Made by a program: the position numbers and the translations under genes. Positions 8,211-15,843 of a stretch of 64,000 nt of DNA are shown here, one piece after another. Source of the stretch: Clostridiaceae bacterium. Its GTDB lineage: Bacteria; Bacillota; Clostridia; Tissierellales; Sporanaerobacteraceae. The stretch's first letter is position 1. Every line of letters begins with the position of its first letter. The notes beneath the pieces are model-generated. The model did not search any database and was not told where the DNA came from. It saw nothing but the letters and a program-made list of their open reading frames with translations. The DNA lies in NCBI GenBank assembly GCA_019391515.1, contig JAHXQP010000030.1, forward strand, positions 62,001-126,000, read 5' to 3'.

Positions 8211-9032
8211 TTACGAACAACAATTCATTGATATCCCAAGTGGTGTAACTAAAAAAGGATTAGAAGGCTTTCTAGTCCTAATTCCTGTTTCTTTTTCAAT
8301 AATTTCTTCTATACCTTCAAAACAACAAGTTCCTCCAACTAAATATATATCATCTATTCCATAGTCCTTTATATTTTCTTTGATTATTGTAGAAACCTTC
8401 TGGATTACAGGCCTAACAATAGGAAGTAACTCTCTTTGCTTCTCTTTATCCATCTTCATTTTTTCAGCTTCTTCAAATTTAACTTTATAGTTTCCTGCTA
8501 TTACAAGGGACAGATGGGTTCCACCTGTAGCTTCATCTGCTGTATATACTACTTTCCCATCCTTTAATATGGATATTCCTGTAGTTCCTCCTCCAATATC
8601 TATAATGACTCCATCTTCTATTTGAAGAACTGCATTAGCAGCTGTTGGTTCATCTAAAACTTTCACAACTTCCATACCTGCACCTTCAACCACATATTTA
8701 TGTGTCTTAGCATCTCCATCTGAAGTTCCTGGAGGTACTGCTATAGCAGCTTTATAAAGTTCAACCCCTAACCTTTTTTCGATCTTTTCTTTAAGCTCTC
8801 TAACTATATTCAATGCTCCTATATAGTCTACAACAAGTCCGTCTCTTAAAACTTGAGCAAACTTCATTTCACAAGCTATAGGTTGTTTTTCTTTATTTAA
8901 TACTACTAAAACTATATAGGCTGTTCCCAAATCAACACCTACAAATAGTTCTTCATTTTTATTAAATTTCACTGCCCCATCAAGAGTATTTTCTGTTTTT
9001 TCTATGAGTTGATTTACCCTATTAAAATCCAT
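8211..9032 (-). CDS. eutJ: EutJ, Hsp70/actin-like ATPase chaperone
   Basis: A 273-residue actin/Hsp70-fold protein with the phosphate-binding loops VGVDLGTAYIVLVV (about 33-46) and GVIIDIGGGTTGISIL (about 141-156), and the adenosine motif DIYLVGGTCCFEGIE (about 226-240). EutJ is a conserved microcompartment-locus chaperone-like protein, distinct from the larger reactivase EutA in the same operon. Its client is not proven in any system I know. GGAGAG lies 7 bases before the ATG. It is 15 bases downstream of pduL. Confidence 0.93.
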   Translation of the reverse strand: MDFNRVNQLIEKTENTLDGAVKFNKNEELFVGVDLGTAYIVLVVLNKEKQPIACEMKFAQVLRDGLVVDYIGALNIVRELKEKIEKRLGVELYKAAIAVPPGTSDGDAKTHKYVVEGAGMEVVKVLDEPTAANAVLQIEDGVIIDIGGGTTGISILKDGKVVYTADEATGGTHLSLVIAGNYKVKFEEAEKMKMDKEKQRELLPIVRPVIQKVSTIIKENIKDYGIDDIYLVGGTCCFEGIEEIIEKETGIRTRKPSNPFLVTPLGISMNCCS

Positions 9033-9046
9033 TATATTCTCTCCTT

Positions 9047-9673
9047 TTATGAAATGATCTCTCCTACCATTCCATTTTTAAAGCTTGAGGCATTGGCTTC
9101 ATCAAAATCTATATGCATACTAAGTTTATATTTATTGCTAACCCTTATAACTACATCTTCAAATATGACTGGCCTATCACTTTTAATCCTTACATTCACA
9201 ATATCTTTATCCTTAACTTTTAATCTCAAAGCATCCTCACTATTCATATGAATATGTCTTTTGGCTACAATAACAGATTCTTTAGCCTCAATTACAGCCT
9301 TTGTTGTTGCTATATATATTGTTTCGCTTCCATCCAAATCCCCAGAATCTCTTACTGGTGGATTGATACCTAGTTGTCTAGCATCTGTTTTAGATATTTC
9401 CACTTGGGTTCGGCCTCTTTCTGGTCCAAGAACCGCTACATTTTCTATTACTCCCTTAGGACCTATTAAAGTAACTCTCTCTTCAGATTGAAATTGCCCC
9501 GGTTGAGATAATTCCTTCTTCTTTTTTAATTCATAATCTTTTCCAAATAATACTTCTACATGTTCTTTACTTAGATGAATATGCCTACCTGAAGCTTCTA
9601 TAGGAATGATATTGGAATTTTCTAATGTCTCTTTTACTCTCCTTGTTATTTCTTTAATTAATTCTTCATCCAT
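9047..9673 (-). CDS. pduL: PduL-type phosphotransacetylase of the eut microcompartment
   Basis: A 208-residue PduL-family phosphate acyltransferase, unrelated to the Pta-like EutD of enterics. Two metal-binding HIH motifs are visible, SGRHIHLS (about residue 29) and AKRHIHMN (about residue 139), with the QPGQFQSEERVTLIGPKG and LGPERGRTQVEIS segments. It converts acetyl-CoA and phosphate to acetyl-phosphate and recycles CoA for EutE within the shell. The N-terminus MDEELIKEITRRVKETLEN is an amphipathic helix matching a PduL-type encapsulation peptide. It sits between eutT and eutJ. Confidence 0.94.
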   Translation of the reverse strand: MDEELIKEITRRVKETLENSNIIPIEASGRHIHLSKEHVEVLFGKDYELKKKKELSQPGQFQSEERVTLIGPKGVIENVAVLGPERGRTQVEISKTDARQLGINPPVRDSGDLDGSETIYIATTKAVIEAKESVIVAKRHIHMNSEDALRLKVKDKDIVNVRIKSDRPVIFEDVVIRVSNKYKLSMHIDFDEANASSFKNGMVGEIIS

Positions 9674-9685
9674 TTTCTCACCCCT

Positions 9686-10459
9686 TTACTTATACTCTCC
9701 TGCTTTATATTTGCACATGAGGATATATGTTCCACTACTCAATCTATTTAAAGCTTTTATTATATCAACTCTCTCAATTCCATTTTCCTTCTTGAAAGCT
9801 TTAACCGCTGCCAATTCTACTTCTCTAGAGCTACTCCTTAAAGAGTTGAGTTTCAACATTATTTCATCCATCTTATAGTGAGGTAAAATATGACCAACTC
9901 CAAAATATTTTTTTGGATAATGGGACATATTTCGCAATTCTTCTTCAGTAAGGCCAAATAACTTTTCTTTAGAATATTCTTCACTTAAAATTTCGCATCT
10001 TAAAATTTCTCTTACATATTCTAATACTTCTTGAAGTTCTATAGATAATTTCTCAATATCCTTTTCATATGATAGATGCTGAAGCTCCAATATTTCAGAT
10101 TGTAAGCTATCTAATTTCCCCCTAAATATTATTCTTGGATCATCTTTATAAACAAGTTTATTTCCAAAAAGATGTGTCATATATTCAGGTTTTTGTTCAA
10201 AGGCCCCTCCAGAATAATAGGAAATATATTTAGGAATTATCTTCCCTTCTGAAGTCCTAATTTCTTTAAATTCAAACTCATCTTCTTTACATTCATCTTT
10301 TTTTTCTACCTTTTCTCTTTTCACTATAAACTCCACATTTTTTTCTTTTAAATACTGCCTAGCTGCTGGTGTAACAATTAGATCTTCATCTACTACATAT
10401 TTTTCCGGTATATTGTTCTTAAATTCTACTCTAAGAGCTTCTTCTGTTAAAACTCTCAT
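9686..10459 (-). CDS. eutT: EutT-like cobalamin adenosyltransferase
   Basis: A 257-residue protein. Residues about 85-255 carry features of EutT/PduO-fold adenosyltransferases (DDPRIIFRGKLDSLQSEILEL, then HYPKKYFGVGHILPHYKM and ALNRLSSGTYILMCKY). The enzyme transfers the adenosyl group of ATP to cob(I)alamin, supplying the cofactor of EutBC. Residues 1-48 are a separate module (VLTEEALRVEF, EDLIVTPAARQYLKEKN, VEFIVK) that recurs in two other proteins of this operon. The zinc/iron Cys-rich HXCC segment known from enteric EutT is not obvious here: the nearest cysteines are KKDECKEDEF and LRCEILSEE. The start follows GGGAGTG. Confidence 0.88.
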   Translation of the reverse strand: MRVLTEEALRVEFKNNIPEKYVVDEDLIVTPAARQYLKEKNVEFIVKREKVEKKDECKEDEFEFKEIRTSEGKIIPKYISYYSGGAFEQKPEYMTHLFGNKLVYKDDPRIIFRGKLDSLQSEILELQHLSYEKDIEKLSIELQEVLEYVREILRCEILSEEYSKEKLFGLTEEELRNMSHYPKKYFGVGHILPHYKMDEIMLKLNSLRSSSREVELAAVKAFKKENGIERVDIIKALNRLSSGTYILMCKYKAGEYK

Positions 10460-10490
10460 TGACTCACTCCCTTTTACAGGTAAGGTTTAG

Positions 10491-10518
10491 ATACCAGACC
10501 ATAGAAATGGCCTGGTAT
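10491..10518 (-). other. Intercistronic hairpin between eutM and eutT
   Basis: On the transcribed minus strand, ATACCAG and CTGGTAT (with inner CCAT/ATGG pairs) form a strong stem with a short loop. No T run follows, so it looks like an RNA-processing or stability element, or a leaky attenuator, rather than a full terminator. It sits exactly after the highly expressed shell gene eutM. Confidence 0.6.
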
Positions 10519-10522
10519 TTAA

Positions 10523-10807
10523 TTATTCTTGAACTTTAGGAAGTATAGTTTCCACTTCATTATGTGGTCTTGGTATTACATGAACAGATACAAGCTCTCC
10601 TACCCTTTCCGCTGCAGCTGCTCCTGCATCTGTAGCTGCTTTTACTGCACCTACATCTCCTCTTACCATAACTGTTACTAATCCTCCACCTACATGTTCT
10701 TTACCTACTAAAACAACATTAGCTGCCTTAACCATAGCATCTGCTGCTTCTATTGAACCTACAAGTCCTTTTGTTTCTATCATTCCTAATGCATTCATAC
10801 TTGACAT
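10523..10807 (-). CDS. eutM: Hexameric BMC shell protein, EutM/PduA type (copy 2)
   Basis: A 94-residue BMC-domain shell tile nearly identical to the protein at 6668-6946: MSSMNAL instead of MASMNAL, VVLVGKE instead of VELVGKE, and a C-terminus ending LPKVQE. It shares the pore loop and edge residues (for example the conserved lysine in MVKAANV) and so should co-assemble in the same sheet. It follows eutE, with GGGAGG 8 bases before the ATG, and is followed by an intercistronic hairpin. Two near-identical copies suggest that dosage is selected or that gene conversion keeps them alike. Confidence 0.95.
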   Translation of the reverse strand: MSSMNALGMIETKGLVGSIEAADAMVKAANVVLVGKEHVGGGLVTVMVRGDVGAVKAATDAGAAAAERVGELVSVHVIPRPHNEVETILPKVQE

Positions 10808-10823
10808 TTAAATTCCTCCCTTA

Positions 10824-12281
10824 TTATTCATTAATTTTTTGAATTTGTTCCATTACAAGCTTAGTTATAACTTCTATATCAATGTTTCTTAAATCTTCTG
10901 ACTTACATTCCATACAACTTTCCACATCAACATCTTCAACTCCATAAGCCATTCTTCTTATGTTTATAAGATTCATAGGAGTTATATTGTCAGAAGTTGC
11001 ACTTCCTCCTATAGCTCCACATCCTAATGTAAGAGAAGGAGCTAAGTTAGTTGTTATTCCTACAGCACCTTGAGATGAAGGTGTATTTACCAATATTCTC
11101 GATACTGGTTTTTTAAGTCCAAATTCTCTTATTATATTTTCATCTTTAGAATGGATTGAAAGAGAATGACCAAGTCCTCCATTTTCTAAAAGCTTAAAAC
11201 ATAATTCACATGCTTCTTCCCAATCTTCAACTACATAAAACCCTAAAAGTGCAGTTAACTTCTCTTTTGAAAATGGATATTCTTTTCCAATTCCCTTTTC
11301 TTCACAAAGTAATACTCTAGTACCTTCTGGTATATCTATACCTACCATATCAGCAATTTCTTGGGCTGATTTTCCAACTATTTTAGGATTCATTCCTCCA
11401 TTTGGTCTTTCCATTATTTCAACTATCTTTTCCAGTTTTTCTCCTTCTAGAAAATAACCACCTTGTCTCTCGATTTCATCCTTAACCTTATCTTCAATTA
11501 TTTTCTCTGTAACAATAGATTGCTCTGAAGCACATATAGTTCCATTATCAAAAGTTTTACTTGCAAATATTCTCTTTACAGCTAACCCAATATCTGCACT
11601 TCTTTCAATATAGGCTGGTACATTTCCAGGGCCTACTCCTAAGGCTGGTGTTCCTGAACTATAAGCTGCCTTAACCATTGCAGAGCCACCTGTAGCAAGT
11701 ATAAGAGCTACATCTTTATGTTTCATTAGTTCATTTGTTCCTTCTATAGTTGGATGTTCCATGCAAGATATTAATCCATCTGGTGCTCCATTTGCCACTG
11801 CTGCCCTATTTAAGATTTCAACAGTCTTTGATATACATCCAACAGCACTGGGATGAGGACTAAATACAATAGCATTCCCTGATTTAAGGGAAATAAGAGC
11901 TTTATATATTGCTGTTGATGTTGGATTAGTTGATGGAATCAAACCTGCAATCACACCTACTGGAGTTCCTATTTCTACAATCTTTCTTTCCTTATCTTCA
12001 TTTAATATGCCTACAGTTTTCATATCTTTTATATATTCGTATAATTTGTCGCTAGCAAGTTTATTCTTTTCAACTTTATCTTCCCATTTACCAAAGCCTG
12101 TTTCTCTCTTTGCAAACTTAGCCAGACTTTCAGCTTCTTTGGAAGCTGCCTTAGAGACAGCTTGTACTATTCCATCTATCTTATATTGATCAAAGGTATT
12201 AAACCTTGACTGAGCTTCTTTTGCTTTTTCTACAAGATTTCTAACTTCTTGGATAGAAATCAAATCCTTATCTATAATCAT
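10824..12281 (-). CDS. eutE: Acetylating acetaldehyde dehydrogenase EutE
   Basis: A 485-residue CoA-acylating aldehyde dehydrogenase that oxidises acetaldehyde to acetyl-CoA with NAD. The catalytic cysteine is in FDNGTICASEQSIV, with NAD-binding ATGGSAMVKAAY and the GVGPGNVPAYIERSAD segment in front of it. After the catalytic fold there is an extra tail: a cysteine pair (SCMECKSED) and the amphipathic helix IDIEVITKLVMEQIQKINE. That helix is probably an encapsulation peptide at the C-terminus instead of the N-terminus. Its ribosome site (AAGAAGG) lies inside the -1-frame end of the EutK-like gene, seven bases from it, so the two are translationally linked. Confidence 0.95.
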   Translation of the reverse strand: MIIDKDLISIQEVRNLVEKAKEAQSRFNTFDQYKIDGIVQAVSKAASKEAESLAKFAKRETGFGKWEDKVEKNKLASDKLYEYIKDMKTVGILNEDKERKIVEIGTPVGVIAGLIPSTNPTSTAIYKALISLKSGNAIVFSPHPSAVGCISKTVEILNRAAVANGAPDGLISCMEHPTIEGTNELMKHKDVALILATGGSAMVKAAYSSGTPALGVGPGNVPAYIERSADIGLAVKRIFASKTFDNGTICASEQSIVTEKIIEDKVKDEIERQGGYFLEGEKLEKIVEIMERPNGGMNPKIVGKSAQEIADMVGIDIPEGTRVLLCEEKGIGKEYPFSKEKLTALLGFYVVEDWEEACELCFKLLENGGLGHSLSIHSKDENIIREFGLKKPVSRILVNTPSSQGAVGITTNLAPSLTLGCGAIGGSATSDNITPMNLINIRRMAYGVEDVDVESCMECKSEDLRNIDIEVITKLVMEQIQKINE

Positions 12282-12287
12282 AGTATC

Positions 12288-12862
12288 TTAACCTTCTTTC
12301 CTTGAATATTCTATAATAGCCTCAATCAATTCATGTTTTTTAGCAAATTTTATTTGATTATTATCCATATTAAAATTCTCAAGCATTCTAACCATCTTTC
12401 TCAACTCTACAACTTTCATTTTGTCAAGTTGCTTTTTATCATTTAACTGAATAACTTTATCCTCAAATTTTATAGTTTTTTTTTACCGTCTTGAAGCTTT
12501 ATATCTTCAACTTTTTCTTCTTTTATCTCTTCTTTTTCTATTTCTTTAAAGTTTTCTTCAGCTATGATTTTGTCTTCAACTTTTTCCTTATCTTTATAAA
12601 ATACTTCTTCAAGACCTTCTCCAGTTCTAGCAATAACAGTTGTAGATATTACTTTCCCAATTCTACCTGCAGCTGCTTCTCCTGCATCGACAGATGCTTT
12701 TACTGCACTCACATCGCCAGTTATTAATATTGTCACAAGCCCACCTTTTACAAACTCACATTTCTTCAAGTTTACATTTGCTGCTTTAAGGCTTGCATCA
12801 GCCGCTTCAATAGCAGCTACATAACCATAAGTTTCAATTAATCCTAAGGCTTCTTTATTCAT
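12288..12862 (-). CDS. eutK: EutK-like BMC shell protein split by an A9 slippery run (-1 frame needed for full length)
   Basis: In frame 0 the gene gives 129 residues: a BMC domain (EALGLIETYGYVAAIEAADA, GGLVTILITGDVSAVKASVD), then a strongly acidic/lysine linker ending DGKKK-L-stop (TAA at 12470-12472). At the end lies a run of nine A on the coding strand (12476-12484). A -1 slip, or one extra A in the mRNA, opens a further 62 residues ending at TAA 12288-12290. Those include VVELRKMVRMLENF and AKKHELIEAIIEYSRKEG, a helix-loop-helix resembling SAP/Rho-N nucleic-acid-binding domains. Full length would be about 191 residues, the size expected of EutK-type extended shell proteins. I see the run and both frames; slippage versus a null mutation or sequencing error is open. 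Start ATG 12862 overlaps no upstream gene. Confidence 0.8.
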
Positions 12863-12873
12863 AATTATCACCA

Positions 12874-13527
12874 CTAATATTTAGTAGGATTGTCAGCAAC
12901 AAACTTTACTGCATCTGCAAAAGCATCACATGCTGCTTTACATGCAGATTGGCTTCCTGTCAACAATCCTCCACCAAAGTTAGTTTCAGATGGCGGTCCA
13001 TAAAAATCTACCATCTTTACATCAGCAGCCTTCAAAGCAGCATCTAGTGCATACATGGCTTCTAAAGGGGGTGCTATTAGATAGGCTATTGCTTCTCCTT
13101 CTTTAATTCCTGCACCTTCTGACAAATAAGAACCTGTTCTAGATATACAGTGTGCAAAATATACTATAGAGTCATCATCATTTGCACTATAGAAAAAGGC
13201 CTCATTCTCTATAAAATCTATTGCTGCATTTAAACCACTTTTTACTTCTGCAGGATTTGGACCTGACAATATTCCAATAAATTCACCAGCTAATTTAGTA
13301 TTAGCATTTGCTGCTCCACCATAAAAAGACTTTGCATAAGCTACCTTCACATCAGCTTTTTTAGTAGCATCATCTAAAGCAGTATAACCTACATCATCAC
13401 AATCAGTTGTTATTATGCCTATACTTCTATGACCTGAAGGTAATTTCAATTCCTTTACCATATCTAAACTTACATTTGGAATAAGTTTTACACTTAAAAC
13501 CTTTGTAGGCAATCTATCATCTCTCAT
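12874..13527 (-). CDS. eutL: EutL, trimeric tandem-BMC shell protein
   Basis: A 217-residue protein with two permuted BMC domains (about 10-105 and 115-217). Characteristic segments are SIGIITTDCDDVGYTALDDA, AKSFYGGAANANTKLAGEFI and PPSETNFGGGLLTGSQSAC. EutL forms trimers with large, gateable pores and binds ethanolamine in related structures. Start ATG 13527 follows GGAGGTTTTAAAT; the ORF extension upstream is just this ribosome site. It follows eutC and precedes the eutK-like gene with the stop and the next start region adjacent. Confidence 0.96.
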   Translation of the reverse strand: MRDDRLPTKVLSVKLIPNVSLDMVKELKLPSGHRSIGIITTDCDDVGYTALDDATKKADVKVAYAKSFYGGAANANTKLAGEFIGILSGPNPAEVKSGLNAAIDFIENEAFFYSANDDDSIVYFAHCISRTGSYLSEGAGIKEGEAIAYLIAPPLEAMYALDAALKAADVKMVDFYGPPSETNFGGGLLTGSQSACKAACDAFADAVKFVADNPTKY

Positions 13528-13545
13528 ATTTAAAACCTCCACTAT

Positions 13546-14436
13546 TTATAGTTTTAATTTTAAACCACTAGCTTTTTGTTCAAGCATAGTTTTTATTACA
13601 TCTGCTATATGAGCCCCAGCTTCTACAGCAGGAGTACCACCACTATGAATATTCGATACAACTGTTCTATTAGACTCTGGCATTCCAACAGTTGGTTTAT
13701 ACGCCATATAACAACTCATACTTTCTCCTGTTGCAAGGCCTGGCCTTTCCCCTATGAGAACTACTACTACTTCAGGATTTAAAGCTTCTCCAATAGCATC
13801 CATAGCAGGCACTCTTCCATGTTTAACAAAGAAAGGTTTCCCTACCTTTATTCCATGATTGTTTAATCCTTGGACAATTGCATCATAGGTATCCTTTGCA
13901 TTGGCTTCTATAGCAGTAGAGCTAAGCCCATCAGAAATATAGATTTGAACTTGAGTATTCATATCGCATTCTTCTTTAAGAAGTCTTATAGTTTCATCGT
14001 CAAATTTTCTTCCTAAATCTGGTCTTGTTAGATATTCGTCTTTGTCCTTACACATAGTGCTTACTGATATAAGATTCCAATCCTTTAAAAAATCATCTGA
14101 AACATATGTGAATACTGCATCCATGGCAACACCATGATCTGCTCTAAATCTTAACAAGTTTTGAGTCTTACACCTTGCTCCAGCTTTTGATATTCCCACC
14201 CTTGCCGGAGTATATTCTTTCAATTTTAAATAAGCATCTCTATTTTCAGAACCTTCGACTAATAATTGTTTCTTTAAATCTATAGTAGTTATATCCAATA
14301 TATCTTCATCATCTATACCACTTTTATCTAAAACTGCTTTTAATACTTCCTCTTGCTTTTCATTATCTTTCTCATTAACACCCATGTCACTCATAACCTG
14401 CTCTATTAATTTTTTCAGTTCTCTTTCAGTAACCAT
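13546..14436 (-). CDS. eutC: Ethanolamine ammonia-lyase small subunit EutC
   Basis: A 296-residue light chain of the adenosylcobalamin-dependent ammonia-lyase that converts ethanolamine to acetaldehyde and ammonia. The C-terminal B12-binding region is recognisable: VFTYVSDDFLKDWNLISVST, VQIYISDGLSSTAIEANA, EVVVVLIGERPGLATGES and VVSNIHSGGTPAVEAGAHIA. The N-terminus (VTERELKKLIEQVMSDMG) is an amphipathic helix preceding a linker, consistent with the shell-targeting segment known for EutC. Start ATG 14436 follows GGAGGAAAGAAAT. It is 24 bases after eutB. Confidence 0.96.
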   Translation of the reverse strand: MVTERELKKLIEQVMSDMGVNEKDNEKQEEVLKAVLDKSGIDDEDILDITTIDLKKQLLVEGSENRDAYLKLKEYTPARVGISKAGARCKTQNLLRFRADHGVAMDAVFTYVSDDFLKDWNLISVSTMCKDKDEYLTRPDLGRKFDDETIRLLKEECDMNTQVQIYISDGLSSTAIEANAKDTYDAIVQGLNNHGIKVGKPFFVKHGRVPAMDAIGEALNPEVVVVLIGERPGLATGESMSCYMAYKPTVGMPESNRTVVSNIHSGGTPAVEAGAHIADVIKTMLEQKASGLKLKL

Positions 14437-14460
14437 ATTTCTTTCCTCCTTTTTCACCTG

Positions 14461-15825
14461 CTATTTAATAAATATAGAAGCATCTCCAGCTCTTTTAGTA
14501 AGTTTGCCATCTTTATAAATTCCCATTTTTTCTAGCCAAATTTCAAATTCTCTTATAGGTCTTAAACCTAATAGTTCTCTTAAAGCTGCTCCATCATGAT
14601 AACCTAAGGTTTGATAATTAAGCATTACGTCATCACCTTGTGGTACAGCAATCAAATAGTTGCAACCAGCTGTCGAAAGAACTATAGATAGATTTTCTAA
14701 GTCATTTTGATCTGCTTTCATATGGTTTGTATAGCATGCATCTACCCCCATAGATATTCCGCTTAATTTACCCATGAAATGGTCTTCCAGTCCTGCTCTA
14801 ATAACTTGTTTGCTATCATATAGATACTCTGGTCCTATAAATCCTACAACAGTATTTACTAAAAATGGTTCATATCTTTTAGCAAACCCATAGCATCTAG
14901 CTTCTAATGTAACTTGGTCTACTCCAAAATGAGCATCTGAAGATAATTCTGAACCTTGTCCAGTTTCAAAGTACATAACATTTGGTCCCACAGATGTACC
15001 TTCTTTAAGAACAAGTTCTCTTGCTTCATCTAATAATTCAGCAGTTACTCCAAAAGCTTCATTTCCTTTTTGAGTTCCTGCTATACTTTGGAATATCATA
15101 TCACTTGGAGCCCCTTTTCTTATAGCTTCCATTTGAGTTGTTACGTGAGCAAGAACACAGTTTTGTGTAGGAATTTCCCATTTTGTCTTTACTTCTTCAA
15201 ATAAATTCAATACACTTGTAACGCTTTCAACACTATCGTCTACAGGGTTAAGTCCTAAAACAGCATCACCTATTCCATAACTTAAACCTTCATACAACGA
15301 TATAAGGATTCCATCAATATTATCACTAGGATGATTTGGTTGAAGTCTCATAGCCAACGTATTTTCAGTCCCAATAGTAGTGTTACAATGAGCCATAACT
15401 TTAATCTTCTTAGCTGCATAAACAAGGTCAAGATTGGTCATAAGTTTCGCTACAGCGGCTATCATTTCACTTGTTAAACCTCTTCTTATTCTTCTAATAT
15501 CTTTGTCTGTAGTTTTAACATCCAATAACCACTCTCTAAGTTCTGCAACTGTCCAATTTTTTATCTCATTGTAAATCTTTTCATTTACATCATCTTGAAT
15601 AATTCTTGTAACTTCATCTTCTTCATATGGGACTACTGGATTGTTTCTTAGGTCACTTAATGTTAAATTACTTAATACTTCTTTTGCAGCAATCCTTTCT
15701 GTAAGTGATTCAGCACTAATACCTGCTAAACTATCTCCTGATTTTTCTTCATTTGCCTTTGCTAACACTTCTTTAATATCTTTAAATTGATAAACAATGC
15801 CAAAAAGCTTAGTTTTTAATCTCAT
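14461..15825 (-). CDS. eutB: Ethanolamine ammonia-lyase large subunit EutB
   Basis: A 454-residue heavy chain, exactly the usual EutB length. It is a TIM barrel carrying the active site for ethanolamine deamination. Recognisable segments include AHCNTTIGTENTLAMRLQPN, YEGLSYGIGDAVLGLNPVDD, FETGQGSELSSDAHFGVDQV and AGCNYLIAVPQGDDVMLNYQ. Start ATG 15825 follows GAGGTGAAGGTA; the GTG upstream is inside that site. Together with EutC it forms the lyase that is housed in the microcompartment, reactivated by EutA and supplied with cofactor by EutT. Confidence 0.97.
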   Translation of the reverse strand: MRLKTKLFGIVYQFKDIKEVLAKANEEKSGDSLAGISAESLTERIAAKEVLSNLTLSDLRNNPVVPYEEDEVTRIIQDDVNEKIYNEIKNWTVAELREWLLDVKTTDKDIRRIRRGLTSEMIAAVAKLMTNLDLVYAAKKIKVMAHCNTTIGTENTLAMRLQPNHPSDNIDGILISLYEGLSYGIGDAVLGLNPVDDSVESVTSVLNLFEEVKTKWEIPTQNCVLAHVTTQMEAIRKGAPSDMIFQSIAGTQKGNEAFGVTAELLDEARELVLKEGTSVGPNVMYFETGQGSELSSDAHFGVDQVTLEARCYGFAKRYEPFLVNTVVGFIGPEYLYDSKQVIRAGLEDHFMGKLSGISMGVDACYTNHMKADQNDLENLSIVLSTAGCNYLIAVPQGDDVMLNYQTLGYHDGAALRELLGLRPIREFEIWLEKMGIYKDGKLTKRAGDASIFIK

Positions 15826-15843
15826 TACCTTCACCTCTTTAAT

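Noticed and set aside
12288-12469. Non-coding gap between the eutK-like gene and eutE
   Set aside because: It is fully covered by the -1-frame continuation of the shell protein, so it is not an empty intergenic region.
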